A program made the position numbers and the translations under genes. Shown here piece by piece: positions 9,701-17,233 of a DNA stretch of 37,592 nt. The stretch is from an uncultured Verrucomicrobiota bacterium (GTDB lineage: Bacteria > Verrucomicrobiota > Verrucomicrobiia > Limisphaerales > AAA164-E04), in assembly GCA_913061285.1 (NCBI GenBank), contig CAJXVR010000031.1, forward strand, positions 1 through 37,592, given 5' to 3'. The notes under the pieces are model-generated. The model worked only from the letters and a program-made list of their open reading frames with translations, was not told the DNA's origin and searched no databases. Each line of letters starts with the position of its first letter. The stretch's first letter is position 1.

Positions 9701-10341
9701 AATCCGTCGTCGGACTTGTTCCTGGAAGCGCCTTCGAATCCTTCGGCATCGCCTGGGACCAACGATTTCCAACTCGCACCTACCTCAGCATTGCAGCAGA
9801 ACTCCTCCGGTCGGATGCGGACCGCACACAAGGCGTCTTTGAGTTCGCCACCCTACCCGCGATTGCGGCGGCAACCGATCAGAGCCTAGAGTTCGAGGAA
9901 CAATCCCTTCAGGTAACGCTCGATCAATTGATCGACGATCAATTTGGCATCGGAGCCTCCTACCGCGTCAGCAGAGCGGAACTCGATCAGGTCCTAAGCG
10001 AGATACCAACCAGCGTCTTGCCAACAGCGAGCCAGGATCTCGAAGGCATTCTCCATCAAGTGCGTCTCTATGCGAGATTCAATCATGAATCAGGATTCTA
10101 TTCGCAAATAGAAAGCCTTTGGTCCCAACAATCCAATCGCGGCTACACACCCAACATTCCAGGTGATGACTTCTGGCAATTCAATGCCTTCGCGGGATAT
10201 CGTTTCTACCAACGTCGCGCACAAGTCCAAGTGGGGATTCTCAACATCGCTGACAAAGACTACCAATTGAACCCCCTGAATCTCTATCAGGAGCTACCTT
10301 GGGAACGAATGTTTGTTGCGAGTTTTCGATTCAATTTCTAG
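6799..10341 (+). CDS. Exported FecR-TPR protein with C-terminal outer-membrane beta-barrel
   Basis: From ATG 6799 the protein has a signal peptide (hydrophobic core LWAFVIVSLLFWTLN, cleavage near TTAA-V). Next comes a FecR-type domain at roughly residues 52-200, with TGRVEISRN, GNRVRTGRRS, TPLTSGAIRGTEFEL and MLDGEVQLEN. About seven TPR repeats follow (about 230-600). A long region rich in alternating aromatic/polar strands (about 640 to the end) terminates in MFVASFRFNF; a final phenylalanine is typical of BAM-inserted barrels. The barrel resembles the TonB-dependent-receptor strand region, but no plug domain or TonB box is visible. FecR domains usually carry signals in the periplasm and TPRs mediate protein contacts. 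The next gene, 61 bp downstream on the same strand, is a CHASE2 adenylate cyclase, which suggests signal relay. The track's TTG start (6685) adds 38 residues that hide the signal peptide, so I reject it. Confidence 0.75.
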   Translation: MKQESSRPLVFTHLRGSFPRLWAFVIVSLLFWTLNHNQTTAAVPGESEDPSRILTLTGRVEISRNNGTNWSAGRTNMVLNIGNRVRTGRRSRATIQMTDKSVLRVRQLSTLVIQAPRTTSEKPVLDLKSGSSYFFSRESPTEVKFRTPLTSGAIRGTEFELSVAENGETEVTMLDGEVQLENEFGEETIVSGEKGIVTAGAKPRKTPIINARNAIQWTLYYPGILSIEDLSLTENDRLLLQSSLTAYKRGDLVGALEQLPSNEAYTSFSGQFFAAIAELSAGNLTPSETLLSTPTDAPSDAELIATLQVFLSAIRNPDDSRPIASPSTASHWLAHSYLRQAKHDLDAAKEAVTASLDLAPSFGFAWVRLAELEFGEGNLQAAEAALLKAQELSPENAQLYTLKGFIALGAGATRRADESFIQASQIDGSLGSAWLGRGLVHIKEGRNKEGRLALQTAAILEPQRALFRSYLGKAYSNEHLNELALRDLDRARTLDPDDPTAWLYSSLIRKEQNQINEAVSDLQASQRLNDNRGLFRSRLLLDQDQAVRAANLASIYRDAGMTELSRREASRAVDFDITSASAHLFLANSYDTLRDPKQLNLRYETPWASELFLANLLAPVGAAPLSQNVSQHEYSRLFERSGFGLSSNTEYFSNGDWQQTASQFGTFDELSYSLDVDYRTELGQRPNNDFERFSVWAKAKLKLTEQDSLLIQTVYSDYESGDVAQYYDQSTASTTQRVEEVQEPLLFVGYHREWHPGSHPLFLASRFDDTLTRTDPAAVVTTLNKNAAGTVTGITPLLFDLDYRRDLEGYSTELQHLLKTGSHSVVVGSRYQWADVDSSASLGRSPIAFPPIFANPPSDQSFDQSLDRFSAYAYYGWDILSNLQVWGGVSYDHLDFPTNSEIPPLTDDQSSESQVSPKLGFRLEPWTDSNIRGIYTQSLGGVFFDNSIRLEPTQFGGFNHAFRSIIPESVVGLVPGSAFESFGIAWDQRFPTRTYLSIAAELLRSDADRTQGVFEFATLPAIAAATDQSLEFEEQSLQVTLDQLIDDQFGIGASYRVSRAELDQVLSEIPTSVLPTASQDLEGILHQVRLYARFNHESGFYSQIESLWSQQSNRGYTPNIPGDDFWQFNAFAGYRFYQRRAQVQVGILNIADKDYQLNPLNLYQELPWERMFVASFRFNF

Positions 10342-10402
10342 AGTCTCGGACGGTCTATCGGCCTCCTAAACACGGCCCAAATCGATACACGAAACGCTGT
10401 CT

Positions 10403-12451
10403 GTGAAACTACGCCAACAATGGCATCAAAACAAAGTTGGCGCCTTCCTTAGCATCTTGCTATCAGTAGGATCTGGACTTTTCTTATGGGATATTGAGTT
10501 CTCGTTTTCCAAGGCTCTCAAGCATATTAGCTATGATCAGCCGTTTCTCACGCGCTCGCAGACAATTCCGGACGACATCATTCTCGTCTACTTGGATGAC
10601 AAATCTCATCAAGACCTTCAGCAACCCTACACGGCCCCCTGGGATCGCACTTGGCATACCAAACTGATTGAACGAGCGACCCAGGAAGGCGCCAAAGCAA
10701 TTATGTTTGATATCGTATTTTCTGATCCCTCCCCGGACGGACCAGCCGTCGACAACGCACTCGCCAAAGCCATTGAAGAAAATGGGAACGTGATCCTCGC
10801 TGCCGATCTAGTTAAATCGGAGCTTGGTGGAGAGTCGGCACACAAATTTCTTGAGGTCGTCACGCCCTACGAACCCTTTGATTTCGCCTGCGCTGATATC
10901 GGATTCTCTTCGCTCAAACTTGATTCAGATCTTACCGTCCGTGAGCACTTCCATATCGATACGAGCAATGAACTTATCGATAGCCTCACCTGGGCCACAG
11001 CACGTCATCTGGGAATAGCTGAGGCACTACAGGATGATAAGCGAACTAAACCACGATGGGTCAATTACTATGGCCCTCCAAGAACCATTCCCTACCTCAG
11101 CTTTTCAGACGTCGTTGGGCAATCGGCTAGAACGGAGAATCTGTTCAAGGACAAAATCGTTTATGTCGGAGCCCACCTTCAAACCTACAATTCGGGAGAA
11201 CGGAAGGACGAATTCGTCAGCCCTTGGTCGGCTTGGGATCTTAGCGGAGACACCTGGCGATTCATTGCTGGAGTCGAAGTACACGCTACGATCCTCCTCA
11301 ATCTCCTGCATAACGAGTGGATCTCCGAGATCCCAAAACGGATTCAACTCGTCTACTTTATCCTATTCGGTGCAATGGTTGGTGGCGGACTCGTCTTTAT
11401 GCGGCCGCTTGCCGCCAGCCTCGCAGCAGTCATCCTTGCCGTGCTGGTCGTCTTGACCGCACATTACCTTCACTGGGTTCACCGTCTTTGGTTCCCGTGG
11501 GCGATTTCAGTCGCGGCCCAGATTCCGATCGCATGGGCATTCACCGTCGCTTTCAATTCCATCAAACTTTACGTCCAAAAACAGCTCTTGGAGCAATCTA
11601 TTCGAGCCTACCTCTCACCCAAACTTGTCAAAGCATTCGCCAGTCGATCTGACGAAAACTTTCTAAAACCCGGGGCAAAAAAGCAGCATCTTTCAATTCT
11701 TTTCAGTGATATCGAAGGGTTCACATCGCTTTCGGAAGGAATGGATTCCAGCGATCTCGCCAATTTGATGAATGGCTATTTCGAAGCAACCGTCAGCAAT
11801 GGGATTCATGCCACGGACGGCACCGTTGTGAAATACATCGGCGATGCCATATTCGCCTTTTGGAATGCTCCAGAGCCACAAAGCGATCATGCCACTCGCG
11901 CCTGCGAAGCAGCAGTCCAAATCCAACTTCAGCCCTACGAATTTAGCGAGAGCAAACCGATCAATACCCGCATCGGAATTCACACTGGAACCGCTGACGT
12001 GGGAAACTTTGGCAGTGCAAACCGGGTCGATTATACGGCTATTGGCGAAAACATAAACCTAGCGGCACGGCTCGAAGGATTGAACAAGTATCTCTCAACG
12101 AGAACGCTCATCTCTATCGAGACAAGAAACGCTGCTGATTCATCAATAGTCACCCGAGACCTCGGTTACTTCCGCCTGAAGGGATTTGAAAGAACGGTCC
12201 AAGTTCTTGAACTGATTGGGGTGGGAGACGAGGTGCGAGACAGCTCACTCGCCTACACAGGAGTCTTTGCTGAAGCGCTCGCAGCATTCCAAAATCGAGA
12301 CTTCTCTGAAGCTCAAGCCAAGTTCACCCAAATACTAGCCCTCAAACCAAACGATGGCCCCTCTATGTTCTACCTCAAACAGATCGACGTCTTACACGTC
12401 ACGCCTCCGGCGGATGATTGGCAGGGAGAGGTCGAACTTGCTGAAAAGTAA
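10403..12451 (+). CDS. CHASE2-domain class III adenylate cyclase
   Basis: This is a membrane cyclase that makes cAMP in response to an extracytoplasmic signal. The 682-residue protein starts at GTG. It has one N-terminal membrane segment (about 13-30), a periplasmic CHASE2 domain (about 45-315, with PDDIILVYLDD and GAKAIMFDIVFSD), three closely spaced membrane segments (about 318-390) and a class III cyclase domain (about 430-600). Metal-binding aspartates are D436 (FSDIEGF) and D481 (GDAIFAF). K477 and D543 occupy the adenine-selecting positions, and N552/R556 are the transition-state residues, so it looks catalytically intact and adenylyl-specific. About 80 residues follow, including a TPR-like stretch (FAEALAAFQNRDFSEAQAKF). 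It lies 61 bp after the FecR-barrel gene, likely in one operon, and converges on hemW with only 39 bp between. Confidence 0.92.
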   Translation: MKLRQQWHQNKVGAFLSILLSVGSGLFLWDIEFSFSKALKHISYDQPFLTRSQTIPDDIILVYLDDKSHQDLQQPYTAPWDRTWHTKLIERATQEGAKAIMFDIVFSDPSPDGPAVDNALAKAIEENGNVILAADLVKSELGGESAHKFLEVVTPYEPFDFACADIGFSSLKLDSDLTVREHFHIDTSNELIDSLTWATARHLGIAEALQDDKRTKPRWVNYYGPPRTIPYLSFSDVVGQSARTENLFKDKIVYVGAHLQTYNSGERKDEFVSPWSAWDLSGDTWRFIAGVEVHATILLNLLHNEWISEIPKRIQLVYFILFGAMVGGGLVFMRPLAASLAAVILAVLVVLTAHYLHWVHRLWFPWAISVAAQIPIAWAFTVAFNSIKLYVQKQLLEQSIRAYLSPKLVKAFASRSDENFLKPGAKKQHLSILFSDIEGFTSLSEGMDSSDLANLMNGYFEATVSNGIHATDGTVVKYIGDAIFAFWNAPEPQSDHATRACEAAVQIQLQPYEFSESKPINTRIGIHTGTADVGNFGSANRVDYTAIGENINLAARLEGLNKYLSTRTLISIETRNAADSSIVTRDLGYFRLKGFERTVQVLELIGVGDEVRDSSLAYTGVFAEALAAFQNRDFSEAQAKFTQILALKPNDGPSMFYLKQIDVLHVTPPADDWQGEVELAEK

Positions 12452-12490
12452 GCGGAGCCGAGAAAAAATCGCTTCGTCACGATAATCCCC

Positions 12491-13639
12491 CTACACCTTC
12501 AATAATTCGGCACCAGCGGCATCGGCGAAGCGGAATCCAGTGCGGGTGAGACGAAAAGTTTCTTCACACCGCTCTCCCCAACCGCAGCCCACGAGTCGAT
12601 CGAGTTCTGCCCCCCAGTGCTCTTGCAAATCAAAGCCTGTCTTGGCTTGAAATTCCAGGAAGTGGATTCCGCGATTCATTCGAAGCGAGAAGGCAGCTGT
12701 TTCGGACGCCTTGGCCAATGGTTCGAGACATTCCCCACCGTCGCGCGGCAATCGCCCTGCTTGTATCGCCTCACAGTATAACTCGGTATTCGACCAGTTC
12801 TGATACCGTTGCCCATCTTGATGCCCGGCCGCCGCGGGGCCCAGAGCAAGGTAATCGCCTCCAACCCAATAGTTTATATTGTGCCGACAGGCATACGAAG
12901 GGAATCCATTCGGATCATTCCCATCGCTTCGGGCAAAATTGGCAATCTCGTATTGGCGATATCCCTTGAGATCGAGAGAACGAACAAGCATCTCATACAT
13001 CTCGCTTGCTAGCGCCTCATCAACGTCAAACTCGCCCGCCTTCATCTGGTCGTATAAGGGCGTATCCTCTTCATAGATCACCTCGTAGCAAGAAAGATGT
13101 TCGCTCCCAAATTCTAGGATTTCATCCAAGGTTTGCTGCCAGATTTCCTTCGTCTGCCCAGGAATGGCAAACATGAGGTCGAGGTTGATATTATCGAAGC
13201 CAGCCTCCCGGAGAGTTTGAAAGGATCGAAACACCATCTCCCGCGAATGGACGCGCCCGAGCCGATCTAACAGCCCCTCATCCAGGGATTGAACCCCCAT
13301 CGAGATTCGATTGACGCCGTTTTCCCGGAAAAGCGCGGCCTTGGCCGCAGAAACGGTGGCGGGATTACACTCAACGGTAAACTCAGAAACCGAGGTCCAC
13401 CCTACCTCTTGGAACGCATCAAAAATTCGAGCCCACTGCCCAAGGGTCAAGAGAGACGGCGTTCCGCCGCCAAAGAAAACGGTTCTGGGTTGGGCTTGGA
13501 TCGCCTGACGCCGGATATCGATCAAAAGGGCAGCAACGTATCGCTCAATACGAGCCCCGTCAGTTCCCTCGGAATAAAAAGCGCAATACTCGCACTTTTT
13601 CGCACAGAAAGGGACGTGGATATAGACTGAACTGACCAC
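12491..13639 (-). CDS. hemW: Radical-SAM heme chaperone HemW
   Basis: The 382-residue protein is of the HemN/HemW radical-SAM group. The cluster motif is CAKKCEYCAF (C12/C16/C19). Residue 21 is phenylalanine where true HemN has a fourth cysteine, which favours HemW, a heme-binding chaperone, over coproporphyrinogen dehydrogenase. Other signatures are VFFGGGTPSLL, MGVQSLDEGLLDRLGR and NLDLMFAIPGQT, plus a C-terminal HemN_C-like domain. The start is GTG at 13639, immediately before the conserved SVYIHVPFC. It lies in a minus-strand run with hemQ, so two heme-related genes are within 2.6 kb. Older databases often mislabel this family as coproporphyrinogen III oxidase. Confidence 0.9.
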   Translation of the reverse strand: MVSSVYIHVPFCAKKCEYCAFYSEGTDGARIERYVAALLIDIRRQAIQAQPRTVFFGGGTPSLLTLGQWARIFDAFQEVGWTSVSEFTVECNPATVSAAKAALFRENGVNRISMGVQSLDEGLLDRLGRVHSREMVFRSFQTLREAGFDNINLDLMFAIPGQTKEIWQQTLDEILEFGSEHLSCYEVIYEEDTPLYDQMKAGEFDVDEALASEMYEMLVRSLDLKGYRQYEIANFARSDGNDPNGFPSYACRHNINYWVGGDYLALGPAAAGHQDGQRYQNWSNTELYCEAIQAGRLPRDGGECLEPLAKASETAAFSLRMNRGIHFLEFQAKTGFDLQEHWGAELDRLVGCGWGERCEETFRLTRTGFRFADAAGAELLKV

Positions 13640-13772
13640 TCAAATAAACCAGAGCTCTCGCCTTTATAATCGCGAAGCAATGCAGCGATCTCAAGTGCAA
13701 CAAAAGGGTCATACACACCCCCTTAGACACATTCAAGGATCGAGCATTACCACCTCGCTCGGAGGACTCACT

Positions 13773-13985
13773 CTATTCGGCGTAATCGCGCTGGACGTTC
13801 TGCGCTTTCAACCCTTTGTCACTTTGAATGATCTCGAAATTCACCATCTCACCTTCATTCAAAGTCTTGAAACCATCCCCACTGATGGCAGAGTGATGGA
13901 CAAAAATATCCGCCCCGGATTCTTCTTGGATGATGAACCCAAATCCCTTCTTATTATCAAACCATTTAACTTTTCCGCTGGCCAT
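13773..13985 (-). CDS. Cold-shock domain protein (CspA family)
   Basis: This is a 70-residue single cold-shock domain that binds single-stranded RNA/DNA and acts as an RNA chaperone. The start MASGKVKWFDNKKGFGFI contains RNP1 (KGFGFI), and RNP2 (IFVHHS) follows at about residues 27-32. Length and ends match the family exactly. A good Shine-Dalgarno (AGGAG, 9-nt spacing) precedes the ATG, unusually clear for this window and consistent with strong expression. It stands alone between hemW and hemQ on the minus strand, with a 244-bp upstream region that can hold its own promoter and leader. Confidence 0.95.
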   Translation of the reverse strand: MASGKVKWFDNKKGFGFIIQEESGADIFVHHSAISGDGFKTLNEGEMVNFEIIQSDKGLKAQNVQRDYAE

Positions 13986-13994
13986 AACACATGT

Positions 13995-13999
13995 CTCCT
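13995..13999 (-). promoter_or_regulatory. Ribosome binding site of the cold-shock gene
   Basis: Reading the minus strand, AGGAG is followed by 9 nt and then ATG of the cold-shock gene. It is one of the few canonical Shine-Dalgarno sites in this window and fixes the start. Confidence 0.7.
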
Positions 14000-14229
14000 G
14001 AATCGGTTGCTGATAAAAATCCTCGCTTGGCTGAGCGATAAACTTGACTACCCGGGAATGTTGAAGGACTACCCGAAAACGACGTAGATAGCATGGATAA
14101 ATAATCTTGTGGATTCGATGTGGAGCCTAGTCGGAACAAACATTTCACGTCAAGCGAATGTTCCATCAGATCCCAAAACCTTCACGCCATCAACTACTTC
14201 GCACGGCCAAAAAAATTTCTTCTCGTCCG

Positions 14230-15045
14230 CTACAGTTTTAGATGCTCCCAAATATCTGGGAGATCCATCCGAAGATTCACATAGAACGGACCAAACTCCC
14301 CAAACCGAGCACTCACTTCATCAAAGCGCATTTCGTAGACGATCTCTTTCAAGGCATCAACTTGATGCGCCATGAGCGTGACTCCCCACTCCCAATCATC
14401 CAAGCCCGTCGAACCGGTAATTAGCTGAGAAATCCTCCCCGCGTAGGTGCGCCCCACCTTCGCATGCCCCGCCATCAATTCCTTGCGAGTATCAAAGTCG
14501 AGCGAATACCAGTTGTCCGCACCGCTTCGCCGCTTGTTCATTGGATAGAACCCCATCACTTCCCAGTCAGGCAGTTCCGGATTCAAGCGGTAGTGTTGGT
14601 ATTCTTTCTGTTTCTGCTTGTAAACATCAAGACGAGCGGCAAATTCCTCGGTCCCTTCTTCGAGATTCTCTTTGCCGATAATCATCCGCTTCAAATCATC
14701 TTCGCTCGTCACGTATTCCGGAAGCTCGGTAACACTCAAGAAACTATAGACAAGATCGATCGCGTCCGGAGGGAAACAAAGCTCCAGTTCCCGATGCAAC
14801 TGACTCAGCTTGACGAGATCATCCGCATAGATCATGAATGCAAGGTCTGCTTTCCCCCCTACATTTACGAAGGGCACGATTCGCGGTTGGCAGGCATTGT
14901 TGTTCGCTGCCAACAGGCCTTCGAGATCCGCCTTCGCGTTCTTCGCCACACCTTCCAATTGATCGTCCCACACTGTCCGATCCACGCGATAGAACAGATG
15001 CATCACGTGAATGCCTTGATCCAATTTTACTTCAGATACTGCCAT
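14230..15045 (-). CDS. hemQ: Coproheme decarboxylase HemQ/ChdC (chlorite dismutase family)
   Basis: The 271-residue protein belongs to the chlorite dismutase-like heme superfamily and matches the HemQ/ChdC branch, which oxidatively decarboxylates coproheme to heme b in the coproporphyrin-dependent pathway. The second half carries FYPMNKRR (with the likely catalytic tyrosine Y167), NWYSL, GHAKVGRTYAG (proximal heme ligand H194), DDWEWGV and VYEMRFDEVSARFGEFG, all close to Firmicute HemQ. The arginine that characterises true chlorite dismutases is not evident. It sits 35 bp after a receiver-like gene and 50 bp after that follows tilS, all on the minus strand, so co-transcription is likely. hemW lies further downstream. 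Confidence 0.9.
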   Translation of the reverse strand: MAVSEVKLDQGIHVMHLFYRVDRTVWDDQLEGVAKNAKADLEGLLAANNNACQPRIVPFVNVGGKADLAFMIYADDLVKLSQLHRELELCFPPDAIDLVYSFLSVTELPEYVTSEDDLKRMIIGKENLEEGTEEFAARLDVYKQKQKEYQHYRLNPELPDWEVMGFYPMNKRRSGADNWYSLDFDTRKELMAGHAKVGRTYAGRISQLITGSTGLDDWEWGVTLMAHQVDALKEIVYEMRFDEVSARFGEFGPFYVNLRMDLPDIWEHLKL

Positions 15046-15080
15046 AAGAAAATTTGCCTACTCACTAGGGCTAAGCCCGA

Positions 15081-15488
15081 TTAAAACTCCAATACGTGAT
15101 CCAACAATGAGGGAAGTTGATCCAAGATAGCTTTCCCGCTCGCCACCATATCAGCTCCGGCTGTTCGAGCCGCTTCTTGCCCCGCTTCATCTTCTGACTC
15201 CGTGAACGCAAGCACCGGAATGTGAGAGGTTTCCGCCTCGCAACGAAGTTTCGAAATCGCACTCGCAACGTCGTGATCGCGTGAATCTAAGTCCACCAAG
15301 ACAACCATTGGCTTCACCCGCAACGCAAGCGCCGCAAGCTTTCTGGAATCGTTCAATACTTCAACCCGATAGGACAGGTCTTCAAGACGATGAACCATCT
15401 GGCTTCCAGGCAAGAGTTTTTCATAACACAGAACCGCGAGAGGCGATGTCATATCCCAATCATTGAGACACGCCCCTCGAAAAATCAA
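15081..15488 (-). CDS. Degenerate response-regulator receiver-like protein
   Basis: This is a stand-alone 135-residue protein with receiver-like fold periodicity. The phospho-acceptor strand VVLVDLD (D66), a switch Thr in VLAFTES (T96) and a GAD turn (111-113) can be seen. The acidic pair normally found after the first strand is absent: the segment reads LAVLCYEKLLPGSQM. The conserved lysine before the last helix is not clearly placed. Without the acidic pair, Mg-dependent phosphorylation is doubtful, so it may be a pseudo-receiver used for protein contacts. It begins 12 bp after tilS and ends 35 bp before hemQ, implying co-expression. An internal start at M13 (15452) is possible. Target unknown. 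Confidence 0.65.
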   Translation of the reverse strand: MIFRGACLNDWDMTSPLAVLCYEKLLPGSQMVHRLEDLSYRVEVLNDSRKLAALALRVKPMVVLVDLDSRDHDVASAISKLRCEAETSHIPVLAFTESEDEAGQEAARTAGADMVASGKAILDQLPSLLDHVLEF

Positions 15489-15500
15489 AAGAAAACCACA

Positions 15501-16925
15501 TCAATTTTTCGGATCACGATTCCAAGTAATTTTCAAGATCGTTTCTGTGGATTTCGTCAGCTTAAAGGCCTCGCTAATTCGCATCCCCTCAACCCAAAAA
15601 AGCGTCCCGCCTGCACTTTCTGCGACCACACGCTCCCGCCGCTCATCTGCTGGCACTTTTTCGTTGGTAAACCAGTCCTGAAGCTTGATTTCTTCCACCC
15701 GTCCTATCGGCTGAAACCGATCTCCTGGTCTCCAGTATCGCAACAAGATTTTCGTCCCAACGGCCCCCGCATCAAAACATTCGTAATCGGGGCTTGATCG
15801 ACGAGCCAAGACTACCGAATTCATTGGCTCAAATTGCCAACTGATTTGCCCGGCCCCAAATCGTTGCTCCCCTTTTTCCGCCCCCAGTTCGATCACACAC
15901 GAGTCGCTTCGAAACCCCTTCGGCGGCAGCGGCACCTCAACAATGTCTCCCAGCTCAGATCTGGCCACACGTCGCCCTTCAGAAGCCATAAAAACGACAT
16001 CTGGCGACCCCGTGCGGAGGCCTTCGATTAATTGAAACTCTGGAACAAGCCCCAGCCCAAGCAAGCCGATGCGAATAATTTCGCGCTGCAAGGCAACGGC
16101 AAGCCCTTCAAACGCCTGCCCTGCCCGATCGGAACTCAGCCATTGCCGTGCTGATTCCGTGACCCAATCATGCTCAGCTCCCAACACATCCATGGTCCGC
16201 TCAACAGTCCTAGAAAGAGACGCTGAGTAGTTGGATTCGATCAGCGGGATAAGCTGGTGGCGCACTCGATTCCGCAATATATCTGAATCGGCATTGCTCT
16301 CATCCTCACGAAATCCCACGCCCTCCTCTCGAGCAAAGGCGAGCAGATCGGATTTCGCTAGCCCCAACAGGGGGCGAATCAAGGTCAGCTCCGGGTTTAC
16401 CGGGGAAGGACTGACCCGCTTCATGCCGCTCATCCCAAGCGATCCAGCCCCCCGCAAGAGCCGGATAAAAAACAATTCAGTCTGATCTCCAGCGTGATGG
16501 GCCAAAAAAACCTTCGAACTCCCGCATTCCTTGGCGACCGACACGAAGAACTGGTGCCGAGCCCTTCGAGCCGCCATTTCGATCGAAACACCGGTTTGCG
16601 ATTCAATCTCACCCAAATCTGCAGAGCCGACTACAATCGGGACCGCCAACCGTTCAGCCACCTCCCGCACGAAGATCTCATCCGCTGCACTCGCTCCCCC
16701 TCTCAGCGCATGGTTATAATGGGCAATTGTAAGATCCCAATCATGGTCCAGGGCCAAGCGGTGCATCACCGTCAACAAGACCATCGAATCCACGCCCCCT
16801 GAAACCGCCACTACCAACGATTCCTGGGAAAAAACGACTTTGGAAGCCACCAATGCCTGCGCCACTGTGTCGATCACCGTCACCGATGGCACCCTTCGGA
16901 TCAAAACCCCATTTGTCAATCGCAT
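15501..16925 (-). CDS. tilS: tRNA(Ile)-lysidine synthetase
   Basis: This is an N-type ATP pyrophosphatase that adds lysine to C34 of the AUA-decoding tRNA-Ile, an essential activity. The 474-residue protein has the PP-loop VSGGVDS (residues 41-47), a downstream HYNHALRGGAS, and AHHAGDQTELFFIRLLRGAG, all typical of TilS. The C-terminal domain contains RYWRPGDRFQPIG and KLQDWFTNEKVP, the substrate-binding TilS_C signature, so it is full length. It heads a minus-strand run (tilS, receiver-like, hemQ). The track start is used, though the true start could be a little downstream since the first 30 residues are not conserved. Confidence 0.93.
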   Translation of the reverse strand: MRLTNGVLIRRVPSVTVIDTVAQALVASKVVFSQESLVVAVSGGVDSMVLLTVMHRLALDHDWDLTIAHYNHALRGGASAADEIFVREVAERLAVPIVVGSADLGEIESQTGVSIEMAARRARHQFFVSVAKECGSSKVFLAHHAGDQTELFFIRLLRGAGSLGMSGMKRVSPSPVNPELTLIRPLLGLAKSDLLAFAREEGVGFREDESNADSDILRNRVRHQLIPLIESNYSASLSRTVERTMDVLGAEHDWVTESARQWLSSDRAGQAFEGLAVALQREIIRIGLLGLGLVPEFQLIEGLRTGSPDVVFMASEGRRVARSELGDIVEVPLPPKGFRSDSCVIELGAEKGEQRFGAGQISWQFEPMNSVVLARRSSPDYECFDAGAVGTKILLRYWRPGDRFQPIGRVEEIKLQDWFTNEKVPADERRERVVAESAGGTLFWVEGMRISEAFKLTKSTETILKITWNRDPKN

Positions 16926-17056
16926 GATGACAATGCAGGGGGGAAACGAAGATCAATTCAGCAAAAAAACCACAGACCCAACAAAAGAGATTGAAAAGCA
17001 TTCGGCACCGTCTAATACTGCTGGCGCTGTTGGTTTTGCCAACGAGCACCATGGTT

Positions 17057-17134
17057 CGGGGTGTAGCGTAGTCTGGCTAGCGCGTCTGCATGGGGTGCAG
17101 AAGGTCGCCGGTTCGAGTCCGGCCATCCCGACCA
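17057..17134 (+). tRNA. tRNA-Pro (anticodon GGG)
   Basis: A full cloverleaf can be drawn. The acceptor stem is CGGGGTG with CATCCCG, with one G-U pair. The anticodon arm is TCTGC-ATGGGGT-GCAGA, which puts GGG at positions 34-36 (17092-17094). The T arm is GCCGG-TTCGAGT-CCGGC, followed by discriminator A and encoded CCA. The length is 78 nt. It reads proline codon CCC (and CCU by wobble). A pyrimidine-rich tract (ttgcttttcttttctt) follows. The minus-strand ORF 16953-17135 is an artefact over this gene. Confidence 0.96.
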
Positions 17135-17201
17135 TTGCTTTTCTTTTCTTCCTACCTCACTGAGGAGACTTCGGTTCAAGAACCCGCGTGAGAAGCAAAC
17201 A

Positions 17202-17227
17202 CGTCCCTTCGGAGCTCGAAAAGGACG
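17202..17227 (-). terminator. Possible terminator hairpin after the collagen-like gene
   Basis: The arms CGTCC/GGACG and TTCG/CGAA form a hairpin with a small internal loop, starting about 6 bp past the stop of the collagen-like gene on the minus strand. Only a weak T-rich tail (TGTTTGCTTCT) follows, so it is a tentative intrinsic terminator. Confidence 0.35.
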
Positions 17228-17233
17228 CTTCGA

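Noticed and set aside
14464-15084. 206-residue plus-strand ORF over hemQ
   Set aside because: It is antisense to a full-length hemQ with clear catalytic motifs; the length arises from codon bias.
16953-17135. Minus-strand ORF beginning MVGMAGLEPATFC
   Set aside because: It is the antisense translation of the tRNA-Pro gene. Peptides of the form MAGLEPATF are a well-known artefact over tRNAs.
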